A DNA stretch of 52,906 nt from Acidimicrobiia bacterium (lineage in GTDB: Bacteria; Actinomycetota; Acidimicrobiia; IMCC26256; DASPTH01). This document shows, piece by piece, positions 7,764 through 16,047 of this stretch. The stretch covers positions 1-52,906 of the forward strand of contig JBBDHW010000042.1 of the NCBI GenBank assembly GCA_040880805.1, read 5' to 3'. Every line of letters begins with the position of its first letter. Position 1 is the stretch's first letter. Both the position numbers and the translations under genes were made by a program. The notes beneath the pieces are model-generated. The model had not been told where the DNA came from, did not search any database, and was given only the letters and a program-made list of their open reading frames with translations.

Positions 7764-9236
7764 ATGGCCGACTGGTCCGACCACGAATGGAAGCTGCTGA
7801 TCGGCGGCGAACTCGTCGACGGTGGGAACGGAACGTCCGCGATCGTGAACCCGGCCACCGAAGCGGTCGTGGGACTCGCGCCCGAGGCATCCGTCGACCA
7901 GGCGCTCGACGCGGCCCGCGCCGCGCAGGAGGCGTTCCCGGCATGGGCCGCTACTCCTGTTGCCGAGCGCGCCGCGCTGCTGCGCGCGGTCACCGAGCGT
8001 CTCATGAAGCTGCAAGCCGACCTCGTGCCCTTGATCATCGCCGAGACCGGTGCCACGGCCACCGTCGGCTCGCGGATGCAGGTGCCGGTCGCGATCGAGC
8101 GATTCGAGCGCTACGCGCGTGACGCCGGCAAGAACCTCGGAATCGCCCTCCCGCCGTCGCCGGTGGCGTCCACGCCGCTCGCGCCGGGTGCGCTCATGGG
8201 CGCGTACGTGAACCGCCAACCGGTGGGAGCGGTCGCGTGCATCTCGCCCTACAACTTCCCGCTCACCAACATCGCCGGGAAGATCGCACCCGCGCTCGCG
8301 GTGGGTTGCACCGTCGTGGTGAAGCCCGCGCCGCAGGACCCTCTGGCGATCCTCGTGCTCGGGGAGATCATGCGCGACGTGGGGTTCCCGCCGGGTGTCG
8401 TGAACGTGGTCACGTCGGCCGCCGTGGCACCCGCGGTGGCCCTCACCGAGACGCACGACATCGACATGGTGTCGTTCACCGGCTCCACCGCCGCGGGGAA
8501 GGCGATCTACCAGGCGGGTGGCGCCACGATGAAGCGGATGTTGCTCGAGCTCGGCGGTAAGGGCGCGGCGGTGGTGTTCGACGATGCCAACATGGACCTT
8601 GCCGTCACCGCGATCGGGAGCGTGTACGCGTTCCACAGCGGGCAGATCTGCACCGCGCCGACGCGAGCGATCGTTCACCGCAGCCGCTACCAGGAGCTGG
8701 TCGACCGGCTCGCGGCGATGGCTGGCGCGCTCCCGGTTGGCGATCCGCTGTCGGAGGACACGATCGTGGGTCCGCTGATCTCGGCGGCGCAGCGCGACCG
8801 CGTGGAGGCCTACGTCGGCGCGGGTGCCGACGAAGGTGCTGAGATCGTCGTCGACGGACGCAATCCCGCCAACGTCGAGCGCGGCTTCTACGTGGCGCCC
8901 ACGCTGCTCGCGTCGTGCACCGCGGAGATGAAGCCGGTGCGCGAAGAGATCTTCGGTCCGGTCGTGGTGGTCGTTCCGTTCGACGACGACGACGAAGCCG
9001 TCGCGATCGCGAACAGCACCGACTTCGGGCTCTACGACTACGTGTTCACCGCGGACAGCGAGAAGGGCTTCCGCACCGCCGGCCGCCTGCGCTCCGGGAA
9101 CGTCGGCATCAACACCGCGCAGCGCAACATGGAAGCGCCGTTCGGCGGGTTCAAGATGAGCGGCATCGGCCGCGACGGCGGCGACTTCGGACTGCTCGCC
9201 TACACCGAGATGCAGTCTGTCATGTGGCCCGGATGA
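7764..9236 (+). CDS. NAD(P)-dependent aldehyde dehydrogenase
   Basis: This 490-residue protein has the normal length and motifs of the aldehyde dehydrogenase superfamily: the oxyanion Asn in SPYNFPLTN, FTGSTAAGK for the cofactor, ELGGKGAAVVFDDA with the general-base Glu (about residue 262), GQICTAPTR with the nucleophilic Cys (about 296), and EEIFGPVVVV late in the protein. It oxidises an aldehyde to the acid in the cytoplasm. The ATG at 7764 has an AAGGGGAC ribosome site at a good distance; an earlier in-frame start at 7704 lacks one. It is divergent from the deacylase operon and followed by a CoA-transferase in the same direction. Confidence 0.93.
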   Translation: MADWSDHEWKLLIGGELVDGGNGTSAIVNPATEAVVGLAPEASVDQALDAARAAQEAFPAWAATPVAERAALLRAVTERLMKLQADLVPLIIAETGATATVGSRMQVPVAIERFERYARDAGKNLGIALPPSPVASTPLAPGALMGAYVNRQPVGAVACISPYNFPLTNIAGKIAPALAVGCTVVVKPAPQDPLAILVLGEIMRDVGFPPGVVNVVTSAAVAPAVALTETHDIDMVSFTGSTAAGKAIYQAGGATMKRMLLELGGKGAAVVFDDANMDLAVTAIGSVYAFHSGQICTAPTRAIVHRSRYQELVDRLAAMAGALPVGDPLSEDTIVGPLISAAQRDRVEAYVGAGADEGAEIVVDGRNPANVERGFYVAPTLLASCTAEMKPVREEIFGPVVVVVPFDDDDEAVAIANSTDFGLYDYVFTADSEKGFRTAGRLRSGNVGINTAQRNMEAPFGGFKMSGIGRDGGDFGLLAYTEMQSVMWPG

Positions 9237-9312
9237 CCACCCCGCACGCAACCTGCGTCGTTCAAGGTCGTAGAGCGACCACAGGTGACGCCGGTTCGAT
9301 CTTGGAGTGACG

Positions 9313-10551
9313 ATGGCTGACCAGAAGGCACCCATGCTCGATGGGATTCGCGTGATCGAGTGTTCGTTGCTCGGTCCGGCGGCGATCACGTCGCACCTCG
9401 TCGACTTCGGTGCTGAAGTGATCAAGGTCGAGGCGCCGTCGGGCGACTACGTGCGGCAGATGACGTGGCCGATGGTCAACGACATCTCGCTCATGCACCT
9501 GCACCTCAACCGGGGCAAGCAGTCGTTGGTGCTCGACCTGAAGGTGCCGGAGGCGATCCAGGTGTTCGAGGCGCTGGTGCGCGAGTCGCACGTCGTCATC
9601 GAGGCGATGCGTCCCGGGTTTCTCGAGAAGCGCGGGCTCGGCTACGCGCGCCTGCGCGAGCTCAACCCCGCAATCGTGATGTGCACGATCTCCGGCTATG
9701 GCGCCACCGGCCCGTACCGCGACCTTCCCAGCCACGGCATCGCGTTCGACGCGTGGGCGGGCACGCTGCAACCGGTCGTCGACGACGAGGGCTTCTGCCA
9801 CATCCCCGACCAGGCGAACATCGGCATCACCGCGGGCCCCGCCTTCGGCGCGATCGGCATCCTCGCCGCACTCGTGCGCGCGGAGAAGACCGGCGAAGGC
9901 GGCAACATGGAGATCGCGCAGTCCGACGCCGCCGCGTACTTCGACTGGTACCGCATCGAGACGTGGAAGGGCTACGACGAGCGTCCCGACACCGAGGTCA
10001 CCGGTAACCCGTCGGACGACTACGAGCGGCGGGCCCCGGGCCTCGGCGGCATGTGGGAGGGCGTGCGCTACCAGTACTACGAGGCGGCCGACGGGCACAT
10101 CCTGTTCATGGCATCAGAGCAGGCGTTTTGGAAGAACTTCTGCGAAGGCGTCGACCGGATGGATCTCTTCGAGAGGTGGCCCGGCAAACGCATCGCCGAT
10201 CACGCTCGCGGCAACAAGGAGCTCCAGGTCATCCTGCGCGACATCTTCAAGACGCGCACGATCAACGAGTGGATCGCGTTTGCCGACAAGCACAACACGA
10301 CGATCGCGCCGGCGAACACACCGCGAACCGTGCGCGACGACCCGCAGTTCCAGGACCGCTTTCGGTGGACGACGCGCGAGCAGACCAGCGCGGAGGAACT
10401 TCTCTTCCCGTTACACGTCGAAGGCGAAGAGCTCCCGGTCCCGATGATGGCACCGACCGTGGGCGAGCACACCGACGAGGTCCTCACCCGCGTGCTCGGC
10501 TACGACGCCGACCGGCTCGCGAAGGTGAGGGCGACCGGCGCGCTGGGGTAG
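9313..10551 (+). CDS. Family III CoA-transferase (CaiB/BaiF type)
   Basis: This 412-residue protein starts at ATG 9313 with GGAG just upstream. The N-terminus GIRVIECSLLGPAAITSHL and then DFGAEVIKVEAPSGDYVR is diagnostic for CaiB/BaiF CoA-transferases; LNRGKQSLVLDLK and TISGYGATGPYRD follow in family order. The candidate nucleophilic Asp lies in AQSDAA at about residue 205. These enzymes move CoA between carboxylic acids through an enzyme-bound anhydride. Following an aldehyde dehydrogenase, it could activate the acid formed by oxidation (inference). Substrates cannot be predicted. Confidence 0.9.
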   Translation: MADQKAPMLDGIRVIECSLLGPAAITSHLVDFGAEVIKVEAPSGDYVRQMTWPMVNDISLMHLHLNRGKQSLVLDLKVPEAIQVFEALVRESHVVIEAMRPGFLEKRGLGYARLRELNPAIVMCTISGYGATGPYRDLPSHGIAFDAWAGTLQPVVDDEGFCHIPDQANIGITAGPAFGAIGILAALVRAEKTGEGGNMEIAQSDAAAYFDWYRIETWKGYDERPDTEVTGNPSDDYERRAPGLGGMWEGVRYQYYEAADGHILFMASEQAFWKNFCEGVDRMDLFERWPGKRIADHARGNKELQVILRDIFKTRTINEWIAFADKHNTTIAPANTPRTVRDDPQFQDRFRWTTREQTSAEELLFPLHVEGEELPVPMMAPTVGEHTDEVLTRVLGYDADRLAKVRATGALG

Positions 10552-10582
10552 CCGCCGGCTGACCGAAGTCGATCAACCCGCC

Positions 10583-11857
10583 TCAGTGGCAGGCGCCCGT
10601 GCCGTTGTCGGTGAACGTGCCGACCGCCGGCCGGAACGCCCACTCATAGCCGTTCGCGCGCAAGGTCAACCGCAAGATGCCGAAGCTCGTCGAGTCACGA
10701 ACCTCGCTGTTCGGCTTCGGGGTGCCGGTGGCGTAATGGGAGCGACCGCCGCTGCCGACTACGAACTGGCGGACGCCGCGAGCGCCGTCCGCAACGCCAC
10801 TCGGGTTCTGGGGCGCAAAGCGCTCGTAGTCGTGGTCGTGGCCGTTGAGCACGACGTCGGCATTCGCGTCATAGAGGGCTTGCCACAGCGCGGCGGTACT
10901 GGCATCGCTGCCGTGCAGACCGGACGAGAACCGGGGGTGGTGCCAGAAGGCGAGGGTGCAGGCTGCAGGATGCGCGCTCAGGTCGGCACGCAGCCACTGC
11001 TCCTGGGCGGAGCCCGCGGCGCAGCCACCGATCGCGGCGCAGTTCGAGTTCAACGCGACGAGGTGCCACGCGCCGACGTCGAAGCTGTAATAGCCCTTCG
11101 TGCGATCGCCGGCCGCCGTGCCGAAGTAGTCGTAGTAACCGGCGGCGCCCGTGGTGCCGTAGTCGTGGTTGCCCGGAACCGGGCGCGTGTTCGCCTTCAC
11201 GCGTCCCCACGATGTCTCGTACGACTGCTGGTACTTGACGAGCGCGCCGTTCTCGTACTGGTTGTCGCCGAGGAGCAGCACTGCCGCGTCGGTTCCGTTG
11301 ACGAGCAGGTCGGAGGTGGCGAGCTGGCGACACTCGGTCGCCGTGCCCTGCCCGCCGTTGTACGCGCTGGAGGTGGGATCGCACGCGATATCGCCGGCTG
11401 CCGCGATAACCGGGTCGCCCGGGAGCGGCGTGACATCGTCGTTGAGAATGGTGCCGACGCCGACGGCTCGTGCGATGGTCGCCCCGGCTGCGTTCGACAA
11501 CCGCACGGAGAACTGCTCGTCGGCTTCGACCGTCGTATCGCCCACCACCGAGACGTTCACCCGCGCGGTGCGCTGACGCTTCGACAGCACCAGTGTCCCG
11601 CTCCGGTCGGTGAAGTCGCCGGGCGAGGTCGCTGAACCCGAGGAGGTCGCGTATGTGACGCTGATCGTGCCCCGAGCCGAACCCGACAAGGCCACCGTGA
11701 AGCTGAAGGTCGAGGTGCCGGCCTGTCCCTCGTTCGCGGCGACGTCGGAGATCGCCAGCGTGGCGTTGGTCGCGCCCGACGCCGGGACGACCCAAAGGCC
11801 GACTGACACCGCGAGCAGCCCGGCGCTTGCCGCCCACACAGTTCGCCGCCGCCTCAT
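10583..11857 (-). CDS. Secreted metallophosphoesterase with N-terminal Calx-beta domain
   Basis: This 424-residue protein starts at ATG 11857 with a GAGGGA ribosome site. A signal peptide (MRRRRTVW, hydrophobic core, VPASGA) precedes a Calx-beta-like domain (about residues 30-135; ATLAISDVAANEG, then DFTDRSGTLVLSKRQR, EADEQFSVRLS and GTILNDD). The rest is a calcineurin-like phosphoesterase with all metal motifs in order: AAGDIACD, LLGDNQY, VPGNHDYG, FWHHPRF, GHDHDYERF. It should hydrolyse phosphate esters outside the cell with two metal ions, possibly for phosphate supply. It converges with the CoA-transferase gene at 10551 and appears monocistronic. Confidence 0.9.
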   Translation of the reverse strand: MRRRRTVWAASAGLLAVSVGLWVVPASGATNATLAISDVAANEGQAGTSTFSFTVALSGSARGTISVTYATSSGSATSPGDFTDRSGTLVLSKRQRTARVNVSVVGDTTVEADEQFSVRLSNAAGATIARAVGVGTILNDDVTPLPGDPVIAAAGDIACDPTSSAYNGGQGTATECRQLATSDLLVNGTDAAVLLLGDNQYENGALVKYQQSYETSWGRVKANTRPVPGNHDYGTTGAAGYYDYFGTAAGDRTKGYYSFDVGAWHLVALNSNCAAIGGCAAGSAQEQWLRADLSAHPAACTLAFWHHPRFSSGLHGSDASTAALWQALYDANADVVLNGHDHDYERFAPQNPSGVADGARGVRQFVVGSGGRSHYATGTPKPNSEVRDSTSFGILRLTLRANGYEWAFRPAVGTFTDNGTGACH

Positions 11858-12017
11858 GCGTCCCTCACCCTCGATCCGGTGCAGCCCGATCTTGTCATCA
11901 ATCGGCAGAATGGAGGCTCGGCTCGAGGAAAAACTCATTGATCACCGTCGATGGTTCCGCGGAACCGTCCGCGATCGAGGGTTCCGTGGCGGCCGCAAAT
12001 TCCGACCTCGACCACAT
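11858..12017. other. 160-base intergenic region with a 14-base perfect palindrome
   Basis: The region lies downstream of the CoA-transferase gene at 12018-13151 and upstream of the metallophosphoesterase gene, both on the minus strand. GGTTCCGCGGAACC at 11953-11966 is a perfect palindrome. Read on the minus strand a T5 run follows about 25 bases later, too far for a textbook terminator. It could be an operator for the phosphoesterase gene or part of a weak terminator. Confidence 0.35.
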
Positions 12018-13151
12018 CTAGGCCAGGACGGCGTCGGTGTGCTCGCCGAGCGCGGGAGCGACGCCGTCGGCGGCGACATGGCCCCAGGTGCCAAAGGTCG
12101 CCGGGTAACGGACCGTGCGGACACGGCCGAAACCGGGCCAGTCGTCCACGCGGTAGAGCTGCGCGTGTTCTACCTGGGGTTCGACGAGGTGCTCGTCCAT
12201 CGTGATGCACCGCGCGGCGGGGACGTCGGCCTCGCGGAAGCACGCGAGCGCATCATCGACGGTGAGCTCGCGCGTGGCCCGTTCGACGGTGTCGAACATC
12301 GCGGCAACAAGCGCCGGCTGGTTCGGTTGGCCGAGAACGTGATCGGTCCATTCGGGGTGGCCGAGGGCACGGAACGTCGCGGCGATCTGCGGTGACGTGA
12401 CCGGCGCGCACACGATCCAACCGTCGAGCGCGCGGACAGGACGGATCGCGGTGGCCTGGAGGTTCTGCGCGACGTCGGGTTGATGGTCGAGGAAGACCCG
12501 GTTGGTGAACAGGTCGGCGAAGTTGATGTAGGCGGCGACGTCGAGCATCGGAACCTCGATGCGATTGCCCGTGCCGGTGTGCTCGCGTTCGAACAGGCTT
12601 GCCAGGATCGCCTGGGTTGCCATCATCGCGACGAGCTTGTCGACCGGATATCCGGGGATCAGCGCGGGCTGTCCGTCGCTGCCCTTGATGGCGTCCGTGA
12701 GGCCGCTCAGGCCCTGGAGCACCGTGTCGAACGCGGGCTCGGAGGCGAGCGGTCCGTCGGGACCGAACCCGGTGACGAAGCATCGCACGAGGCGGGGATT
12801 CGTCGCTTCGAGCACGTCGTCGGACAGTCCGAGAGACTCGGCCACGCCCGCGCGCCAGTTCACGAGGAACACGTCGCTCTCCGCGAGCAACTCGAGCAGC
12901 GCGCTGCGTCCCGACGGATCCTTGAGGTCGAGCACGACGCCGCGCTTCGACCGGTTGCAGTTGGCGAAGACCGCGCTGAAGGGAGTGGTGGGCCGCCCGT
13001 ACCTGCGGAACGGATCGCCCTTCTCGCCCTCGACCTTGATCACGTCGGCGCCGAGGTCGGCCAGCATCATTCCCGCGTAAGGGCCCGCCATGTAGATGGC
13101 GGTCTCGACGACTTTCGTTCCCGCTAGTGGGCCACGCCGTGTGTCGTTCAT
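12018..13151 (-). CDS. Family III CoA-transferase (CaiB/BaiF type)
   Basis: This 377-residue protein starts at ATG 13151 (MNDTRRGPLAGTKVVE). It carries the family signature YMAGPYAGMMLADLGADVIK and KVEGEKGDPFRRYG, then NRSKRGVVLDLKD, CFVTGFGPDGPL and MLDVAAYINF, where Asp at about residue 204 is the likely catalytic residue, nearly the same position as in the other family III transferase at 9313. It ends with the usual FGTWGHVAADGVAPALGEHT region. The reaction is CoA transfer between carboxylates, substrate unknown. It is divergent from the polysaccharide-deacetylase-like gene, with only 36 bases between starts. Confidence 0.9.
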   Translation of the reverse strand: MNDTRRGPLAGTKVVETAIYMAGPYAGMMLADLGADVIKVEGEKGDPFRRYGRPTTPFSAVFANCNRSKRGVVLDLKDPSGRSALLELLAESDVFLVNWRAGVAESLGLSDDVLEATNPRLVRCFVTGFGPDGPLASEPAFDTVLQGLSGLTDAIKGSDGQPALIPGYPVDKLVAMMATQAILASLFEREHTGTGNRIEVPMLDVAAYINFADLFTNRVFLDHQPDVAQNLQATAIRPVRALDGWIVCAPVTSPQIAATFRALGHPEWTDHVLGQPNQPALVAAMFDTVERATRELTVDDALACFREADVPAARCITMDEHLVEPQVEHAQLYRVDDWPGFGRVRTVRYPATFGTWGHVAADGVAPALGEHTDAVLA

Positions 13152-13187
13152 CCCGTCATTCTGGCGCGCTCGGTAACCTCGTGTTCG

Positions 13188-13826
13188 ATGCAGCTGGCAC
13201 TCACCGTCGACGTCGAAGCTCGGCCCCATCCGTGTGTCGACGGCAATTTCCGGGCGATGGTCGACGCGCTCCTGGACGCGGGCGCACCGGCCACCTTGTT
13301 CGTGCAAGGCGGCTGGGTGGAGGAGCGGGCCACCGACGACGAGCTTGCCGCGCTCCAGGCTGACGGCATGGTGGTTGGCCTGCACGGGCACACGCACCGG
13401 GCGTTCACGGAGCTGTCGGCCGACGAGATCGGCGTCGAGCTCGCGAGCTCGGAGGCGGCGCTCACGGACCGCGGGATCACGCCCGTCCGACCGTTGTTCC
13501 GCTTCCCGTATCTCGCGGGGAACACCGACGTGTTCGTCCTCGAGACGGTCCGAGCACTCGGCTGGCGACACGTCGACTGCCACGCGATCGCGTACGACTG
13601 GGAGACCGCGTTGCGCGACGAGCCCGTACGCGTCGCCGCCAACGCGATCCGGGATGTGGAGGCGCGACGCACCGCCGGCGAGGAGTGCGCGATCGTGCTC
13701 CTGCACAGCTGGCCTGATCCAACTCCCGCGACCGTCCGCATCCTGCTCGACTACGCGCGCACGCGCGACGACGAGCTCGTGGCCGTAACCGACCTTCCCC
13801 GCGACGCATGGGACGCGCCGACATGA
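13188..13826 (+). CDS. Polysaccharide deacetylase (NodB-homology) family protein
   Basis: This 212-residue protein has the carbohydrate esterase 4 layout: LALTVDVEA (motif 1 Asp region), APATLFVQGGWVEE (the ATFFV-type strand), VGLHGHTHRAF (motif 2, H-x-x-x-H pair), PLFRFPYLAGN (motif 3 RxPY-like) and CAIVLLHSW (motif 5). Motif 1 has TVDVE rather than TFDD, as in small atypical members. Those usually remove acetyl or formyl groups from sugars or small amides; no signal peptide is visible, so it is probably cytoplasmic. Its TGA overlaps the next ATG (ATGA), coupling it to the split-barrel protein. Confidence 0.8.
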   Translation: MQLALTVDVEARPHPCVDGNFRAMVDALLDAGAPATLFVQGGWVEERATDDELAALQADGMVVGLHGHTHRAFTELSADEIGVELASSEAALTDRGITPVRPLFRFPYLAGNTDVFVLETVRALGWRHVDCHAIAYDWETALRDEPVRVAANAIRDVEARRTAGEECAIVLLHSWPDPTPATVRILLDYARTRDDELVAVTDLPRDAWDAPT

Positions 13827-14275
13827 GCGTTCGGTTGACTCCGGAGGAGGCGTGGGACGTGCTCGCACGCGCACACACGGGAATCCTCACGACGTTGCGG
13901 CGCGACGGGATGCCGATCTCGTTACCGATGTGGTTCGTCGCGATCGACCGCACGATCTGCATCAGCGCGCCCTCGCGCACGAAGAAGCTCTCCCGCGTGC
14001 GGAAGGACCCGCGCGCGTCGTTCCTGGTGGAATCTGGGGAGCGGTGGGCCGAGCTCGAAGCGGTCCATCTCACCGGCCGGATCGAGACGGTGACCGACGA
14101 GGCGGAGATGACGCGGATCGCCGATGCCCTCGACGTGAAGTACGCGGCGTTCCGAACTGCGCCCACCGAGATGTCGCAGGCCACACGCGACCACTACGCC
14201 GGGCGCACATATCTGCGGCTGGTGCCCGACGAGCGGATCCTCTCCTGGGACAACCGGAAGCTGGGTCTCACGTGA
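13823..14275 (+). CDS. Pyridoxamine 5'-phosphate oxidase-like F420/FMN-binding split-barrel protein
   Basis: This 150-residue protein begins at ATG 13823, inside the ATGA overlap with the upstream stop; an ATG at 13808 is possible but less likely. The pattern HTGILTTLRRDGMPISLPMWFVAIDRTICISAPSRTKK (described in pieces: a beta-hairpin, then APSRTKKLSRVRKDPRASFLVE) is typical of PNPOx-fold proteins in actinobacteria that bind FMN or F420. Such proteins reduce small molecules or bind the cofactor; no specific substrate is indicated. It is one of three probable F420/flavin proteins in the first 16 kb. Confidence 0.85.
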   Translation: MSVRLTPEEAWDVLARAHTGILTTLRRDGMPISLPMWFVAIDRTICISAPSRTKKLSRVRKDPRASFLVESGERWAELEAVHLTGRIETVTDEAEMTRIADALDVKYAAFRTAPTEMSQATRDHYAGRTYLRLVPDERILSWDNRKLGLT

Positions 14276-14276
14276 C

Positions 14277-15485
14277 CTACTTCGTAATGCCGAAGCGTTC
14301 GAGACCGAAGGCGCGGATCGCGTTGCCACGGATGAACTTGTAGGTCTCTTCCTCGTTCAGCCCGGCCTCGGAGCAGATCTTCTCGGCGGTCTCCTTGGAG
14401 TGCGGGAACGTGGAGTCGGCGTGTGGGTAGTCGGTCTCGAAGCAGATCTGGTCCATGCCGATCACACTGCGGTTGGCGAGGCCGATCTCGTCGTCGAAGA
14501 TGCAGCCGTAGATCCGCTTGACGTAGCTCGTCGGCCGCTCCGGGAGTGCGGTGCCGAAGGAGTTCGCGCTGCGCTCCTCCCACAGCTTGTCCATTCGCTC
14601 CATCACGTAGGGCATCCAACCGACCTGCCCCTCGCTGTACGCGAGGGTGAGCTCCGGGAAGCGCTCCAGCGTGCCGGAGAAGATGTAGTCGACCATCGAA
14701 CCCATTGCGTTCGAGAACGTGAGCGTGGAGCTCACGATGAACGGCGCGTCGGGTGACGTGGTGGGCATCTTCGAGCTCGAGCCGATGTGCATGCACACGA
14801 CGGTGCCGCTGTCTTGGCACGCGGCGAACACCGGATCCCAGTGCCGGTTCTTGTCGTGGATCGAAGGCAGGCCGAGCGGGAACGGGTTCTCCGGGAAGGT
14901 GACGGCGAAGCTGCCCTTGTTCGCGCAACGCTGGATTTCCTTCACGCAGAGGTCGACGTCCCAGAGCGGCAGCAACGACAGCGGGATGAGCCGGCGCTTG
15001 CCGTCACCCGCGCACCACTCGTCGATCAGCCAGTCGTTGTAGGCCTGCACGCACAGCAGCGCGAGGTCGTGGTCGGCGCGCTCGTAGAACGTCTGCCCGC
15101 AGAAGCGGGGGAGCGTGTTGGGGAAGCAGATCGACGCCTCGGTGTGGTTGGCGTCCATGTCGGCGAGCCGCTCGGGCTGCTTCCAGCAACCGGCCCGGAT
15201 CTCGTCGAACGTGGTGGGCGTGACGTCGAGCTCGGGGAAGCCCACCGCGGCCGACAGCTTCGGGAACGGGTACACGAGGTCGTCGTAGAGCCACCAGTCG
15301 CAGGGCTCGCCACCGTCGACGCCCTTCTCGAACGTGAAGTTGCCGCCTTCGAAATGGAAGATCGCGCTGTCGCGCTCGACGCGAGGTCCGCGGTCGAGGT
15401 ACTTCTCGGGGAGCCGGGAGGTCCAGAGGTCGGGTGGTTCGACGACGTGGTCGTCGACGGAGATGATCAGCGGGATGTGGGCCAT
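14277..15485 (-). CDS. Amidohydrolase-2 family metal-dependent hydrolase
   Basis: This 402-residue protein starts at ATG 15485 (MAHIPLIISVDDHVVEPPDL). The N-terminal DxH pair replaces HxH as in the PF04909-type group; later VVCMHIGSSS supplies a barrel His and CFETDYPHADSTFP carries the metal Asp. The C-terminus KFIRGNAIRAFGLE is the usual closing helix. These enzymes hydrolyse or decarboxylate small carboxylate or amide substrates. It belongs to the same superfamily as the four HAG-type proteins at 19-31 kb but to a different branch. It converges with the split-barrel gene, one base apart. Confidence 0.87.
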   Translation of the reverse strand: MAHIPLIISVDDHVVEPPDLWTSRLPEKYLDRGPRVERDSAIFHFEGGNFTFEKGVDGGEPCDWWLYDDLVYPFPKLSAAVGFPELDVTPTTFDEIRAGCWKQPERLADMDANHTEASICFPNTLPRFCGQTFYERADHDLALLCVQAYNDWLIDEWCAGDGKRRLIPLSLLPLWDVDLCVKEIQRCANKGSFAVTFPENPFPLGLPSIHDKNRHWDPVFAACQDSGTVVCMHIGSSSKMPTTSPDAPFIVSSTLTFSNAMGSMVDYIFSGTLERFPELTLAYSEGQVGWMPYVMERMDKLWEERSANSFGTALPERPTSYVKRIYGCIFDDEIGLANRSVIGMDQICFETDYPHADSTFPHSKETAEKICSEAGLNEEETYKFIRGNAIRAFGLERFGITK

Positions 15486-15553
15486 GGCCTGACATCGTAC
15501 GACCGTTGCGAGGTAGGTTCCCGTTCGGACATCCAACCGACGGAGTACACCGC

Positions 15554-16033
15554 ATGCCGCGCGAACCTCAGCCGAACGAGCCGTTCGACGAACCGCCGTT
15601 CGATCAGATCTCCGGTATCAGCCGCATGCACGTGCAGGCGATGGAGACGATGGACGACGACATGGTGTGGATCGGCGCCGGCATGCACCAGGTGATCATC
15701 TACACGGTCGGTCGCAAGAGCGGAAACGAGCACAAGGTGGCGGTGCCGGTCTGGTACGACGACGACGGCCATCGCATCGTGGTGGCGTCGTACGCCGGCA
15801 ACGAAATGCACCCGCACTGGTACCTCAACCTGGCTGACAGGAACGCGAACCCGGAGGTGCGGGTGAAGGCGCAGGATCACGAGTTCTGGGCCGACGCGCA
15901 GATCCTCGACGGTGCGGACTACGAGGAGATCTGGGCAGCAATCACTGAGGATCGTGCGTACTACGCGAACTATCAGACCCGCACCGACCGCAAGTTGCCG
16001 CTGGTGCGCCTGGTCGAGCTACGCCCGGTCTGA
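15554..16033 (+). CDS. Nitroreductase/quinone reductase family (Ddn-like) F420-type protein
   Basis: This 159-residue protein shows the DUF385/Ddn-like split barrel. After a polar N-terminus it has HQVIIYTVGRKSGNEHKVAVPVWYDDDG, then IVVASYAGNEMHPHWYLNL and NPEVRVKAQ, ending with ITEDRAYYANYQ. The TVGRKSG turn followed by GNEMHPHWYLNL corresponds to the F420-contact region of this family. Members use reduced F420 to reduce quinones or other small molecules. The start at ATG 15554 is chosen because upstream codons look non-coding. It runs in the same direction as the acyl-CoA dehydrogenase, 14 bases ahead. Confidence 0.83.
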   Translation: MPREPQPNEPFDEPPFDQISGISRMHVQAMETMDDDMVWIGAGMHQVIIYTVGRKSGNEHKVAVPVWYDDDGHRIVVASYAGNEMHPHWYLNLADRNANPEVRVKAQDHEFWADAQILDGADYEEIWAAITEDRAYYANYQTRTDRKLPLVRLVELRPV

Positions 16034-16047
16034 GGAGGAGGGTTCTC

